A stretch of 5,367 bases of DNA from CADEFF01 sp964569315 (lineage in GTDB: Bacteria; Pseudomonadota; Alphaproteobacteria; Dongiales; Dongiaceae). Below the pieces are notes generated by a model that was given only the letters and a program-made list of their open reading frames with translations, did not search any database and was not told the DNA's origin. Position 1 is the first letter of the stretch. Every line of letters begins with the position of its first letter. The stretch lies in NCBI GenBank assembly GCA_964569315.1, contig CAZMUZ010000181.1, positions 1-5,367 of the forward strand. The letters are read 5' to 3'. The position numbers and the translations under genes were made by a program. This document shows, piece by piece, positions 4,217 to 5,367 of this stretch.

Positions 4217-5367
4217 TCAGGTATTGGTTACGACCGTGTCCTCCACCGCGATCACGTGGCCCGCCCCATCCTGGTAGATGTTGTAGGTCACGCCCGCACC
4301 GCCATAGATCGGGTCGGTCAGCGCCTGGTTGCCCACCAGGGTGAAGCCGCTGCCGACCGCCAGGTTGACGGTATCGTCGCTGTCGCCGCGGAACACCAGA
4401 TCGATCGCATCGACGCCGAAGGTTTCGCCCGTGGTGCTGTCGGCCGAGAAATCGACCACATCGGCCAGATTCAACGTCACGGTGTCGGCGCCGGCCGAGT
4501 TGCCGAAGCTCGCATCCCGCATGTCGAGCACTTCGATCCCCCCGACATCTTGCGCTGCCGTACTGAAATCGACCGCACCGCTGAGGTCGAGGAAGTCGAT
4601 GTCGGCGCCGCCGCGATAGAACTCGGTCAGGCCATCCATGACCAGCACGTCGTTGCCGTCGTCGCCGACGAGGATGTCCGCACCGGCGCCGCCGCTCAGC
4701 GAGTCGTCCGCCGCGCCGCCGCGGATCGAGTCGTCGCCGTCGCCGCCGAAGATGAGGTCGTTGTTCAACCCGCCATCGAGCGTGTCGTTCAGCAGCTCGC
4801 CGAGGATCGTGTCGTCGCCGGCACCGCCCTCGATGGAGTCGCCCTGGTTGCCGCCGAGCAGGCTGTCGTTGCCCGCATCGCCACGCAGCGTATCGGAGCC
4901 GTCGCCGCCCGAGAGCGTATCGTTGCCGACACCGCCCGAGAGTGCGTCGTCGCCGGACCCGCCCTGCAGCGAGTCGTCGCCTTCGTCGCCGAACAGCTCG
5001 TCCTCGCCGAGGCCGCCGAGGATCGTGTCGTTGCCCTCGTTGCCGTTGACGATATCCGCGCCGTTATTGCCGAAGATGCTGTCGTCGCCGGCCGCACCGA
5101 CGATGCTGTCGTCGCCGGTCCCGCCGTCGATCGTATCGTTGCCCGGATTGCCGCCGACGAGGCTGTCGCCGAGGATCAGGTCATTGTCGGCACCGCCGCG
5201 GATCGAGTCGCCGCCGTCGCCGCCCTGGATCGTATCCTCGCCGGCACCGCCGTCGATGGTGTCGCCGCCGAGCTGGCCGAAGATCGAGTCATCACCTTCG
5301 TCGCCGAGGATCGAGTCCTCGACTAGGTAGGTCGAGGCGTTGGAGAACGCGAAGCCCGCCGCAGCAT
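4217..5367 (-). CDS. RTX calcium-binding repeat protein, C-terminal 382 residues; 5' end beyond the window
   Basis: The frame is open from the right edge to the TGA at 4219-4217, with no start before the repeats, so the gene begins outside the window. Residues 16-237 of the visible part are 24 tandem units of the hemolysin-type consensus GGxGxDxUx (for example DDSIFGQLG, NDTLSGGDG, DDSIRGGAA), and a partial 25th begins at N238. The sixth unit is 15 residues long through a 6-residue insertion. Such repeats fold into a calcium-binding parallel beta-roll outside the cell. Residues about 246-382 lack repeats and contain DFLDLSGAVDF, GGIEVLDMRDASFG, ADTVTLNLADVVDFS and a final YNIYQDGAGHVIAVEDTVVTNT-type segment (split here: YNIYQDGAGHVI then AVEDTVVTNT). 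This tail resembles the ends of large RTX adhesins and probably carries the uncleaved type I secretion signal. The protein is very acidic and has no cysteine in the visible part. No ABC exporter or membrane-fusion gene is in the window. Adhesin, enzyme or toxin cannot be told apart without the N-terminal part. Confidence 0.9.
   Translation of the reverse strand, partial: AAAGFAFSNASTYLVEDSILGDEGDDSIFGQLGGDTIDGGAGEDTIQGGDGGDSIRGGADNDLILGDSLVGGNPGNDTIDGGTGDDSIVGAAGDDSIFGNNGADIVNGNEGNDTILGGLGEDELFGDEGDDSLQGGSGDDALSGGVGNDTLSGGDGSDTLRGDAGNDSLLGGNQGDSIEGGAGDDTILGELLNDTLDGGLNNDLIFGGDGDDSIRGGAADDSLSGGAGADILVGDDGNDVLVMDGLTEFYRGGADIDFLDLSGAVDFSTAAQDVGGIEVLDMRDASFGNSAGADTVTLNLADVVDFSADSTTGETFGVDAIDLVFRGDSDDTVNLAVGSGFTLVGNQALTDPIYGGAGVTYNIYQDGAGHVIAVEDTVVTNT
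4655..5320 (-). repeat. Tandem 27-bp coding repeats of the RTX array
   Basis: Twenty-four imperfect tandem units encode the RTX nonapeptides; 23 are 27 bp and one is 45 bp (covering the peptide NDLILGDSLVGGNPG). Short pieces such as GGCGACGAC and ACGATC recur with the period, but codons have drifted so that few units are identical in DNA. Unit number may change by slippage or recombination, and such arrays are easily mis-assembled from short reads. The array also keeps the opposite strand free of stops, which explains the long antisense frames there. Confidence 0.85.

Noticed and set aside
2139..4277. Plus-strand open frame of 712 codons antisense to the aminopeptidase
   Set aside because: It is an Arg/Gly/Ala/Glu-rich translation with no family resemblance, lying opposite a gene with all M17 catalytic residues. 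High GC at third positions removes stops from the opposite strand.
4217..4768. A separate 183-residue gene starting at TTG 4768
   Set aside because: That TTG is an internal leucine codon of the RTX array. The frame continues upstream without a stop to the window edge and in register with the repeats.
4655..5320. CRISPR array
   Set aside because: The 27-bp period is contiguous with no unique spacers, stays in a protein frame, and encodes RTX nonapeptides.
4256..5330. Plus-strand frames of 356 and 230 codons with periodic Val/Ala/Asp or Ser/Pro repeats opposite the RTX gene
   Set aside because: Their periodicity is the 27-bp RTX array read on the other strand; the RTX reading on the minus strand gives the exact GGxGxDxUx consensus. 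The apparent repeats are mirror images, not a new repeat protein.

Overview
The window is GC-rich (well over 60 % by eye, with strong third-position G/C), and its gene types fit a proteobacterium, most likely an alphaproteobacterium. That placement rests on composition and protein style only. No RNA gene, mobile element or CRISPR array is visible.

Left part (1-2541): a 2-aminoethylphosphonate (AEP, ciliatine) catabolic module. On the minus strand lie phnW (AEP:pyruvate aminotransferase, complete, TTG start) and then phnX (phosphonoacetaldehyde hydrolase, only its first 57 codons, running off the left edge). PhnW turns AEP and pyruvate into phosphonoacetaldehyde and alanine. PhnX then cleaves the C-P bond to give acetaldehyde and phosphate. 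Divergent from phnW, on the plus strand, is a LysR-type regulator of the kind typically found beside AEP operons. The 179-bp gap between phnW and this regulator holds a cluster of CTAT/ATAG dyads that is a good operator candidate, and a GC-rich segment in the regulator leader with two mutually exclusive hairpins.

Middle (2511-4043): a complete M17 leucyl aminopeptidase on the minus strand. It converges on the regulator, and the two 3' ends overlap by 31 bp. All seven metal-ligand and catalytic residues are present, but a normally conserved substrate-pocket motif (TLTGA) is changed to TLTYS.

Right part (4141-5367): the 3' part of a large minus-strand gene for an RTX (calcium-binding nonapeptide repeat) protein that probably leaves by type I secretion. 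About 25 tandem repeats are followed by a roughly 137-residue C-terminal domain. Two strong tandem hairpins just after its stop codon look like its transcription terminator. The 5' part of the gene lies beyond the right edge.

I see no clearly new biological system. The points most worth a second look are the phnW/lysR control region, the altered M17 motif, and the identity of the truncated RTX protein.
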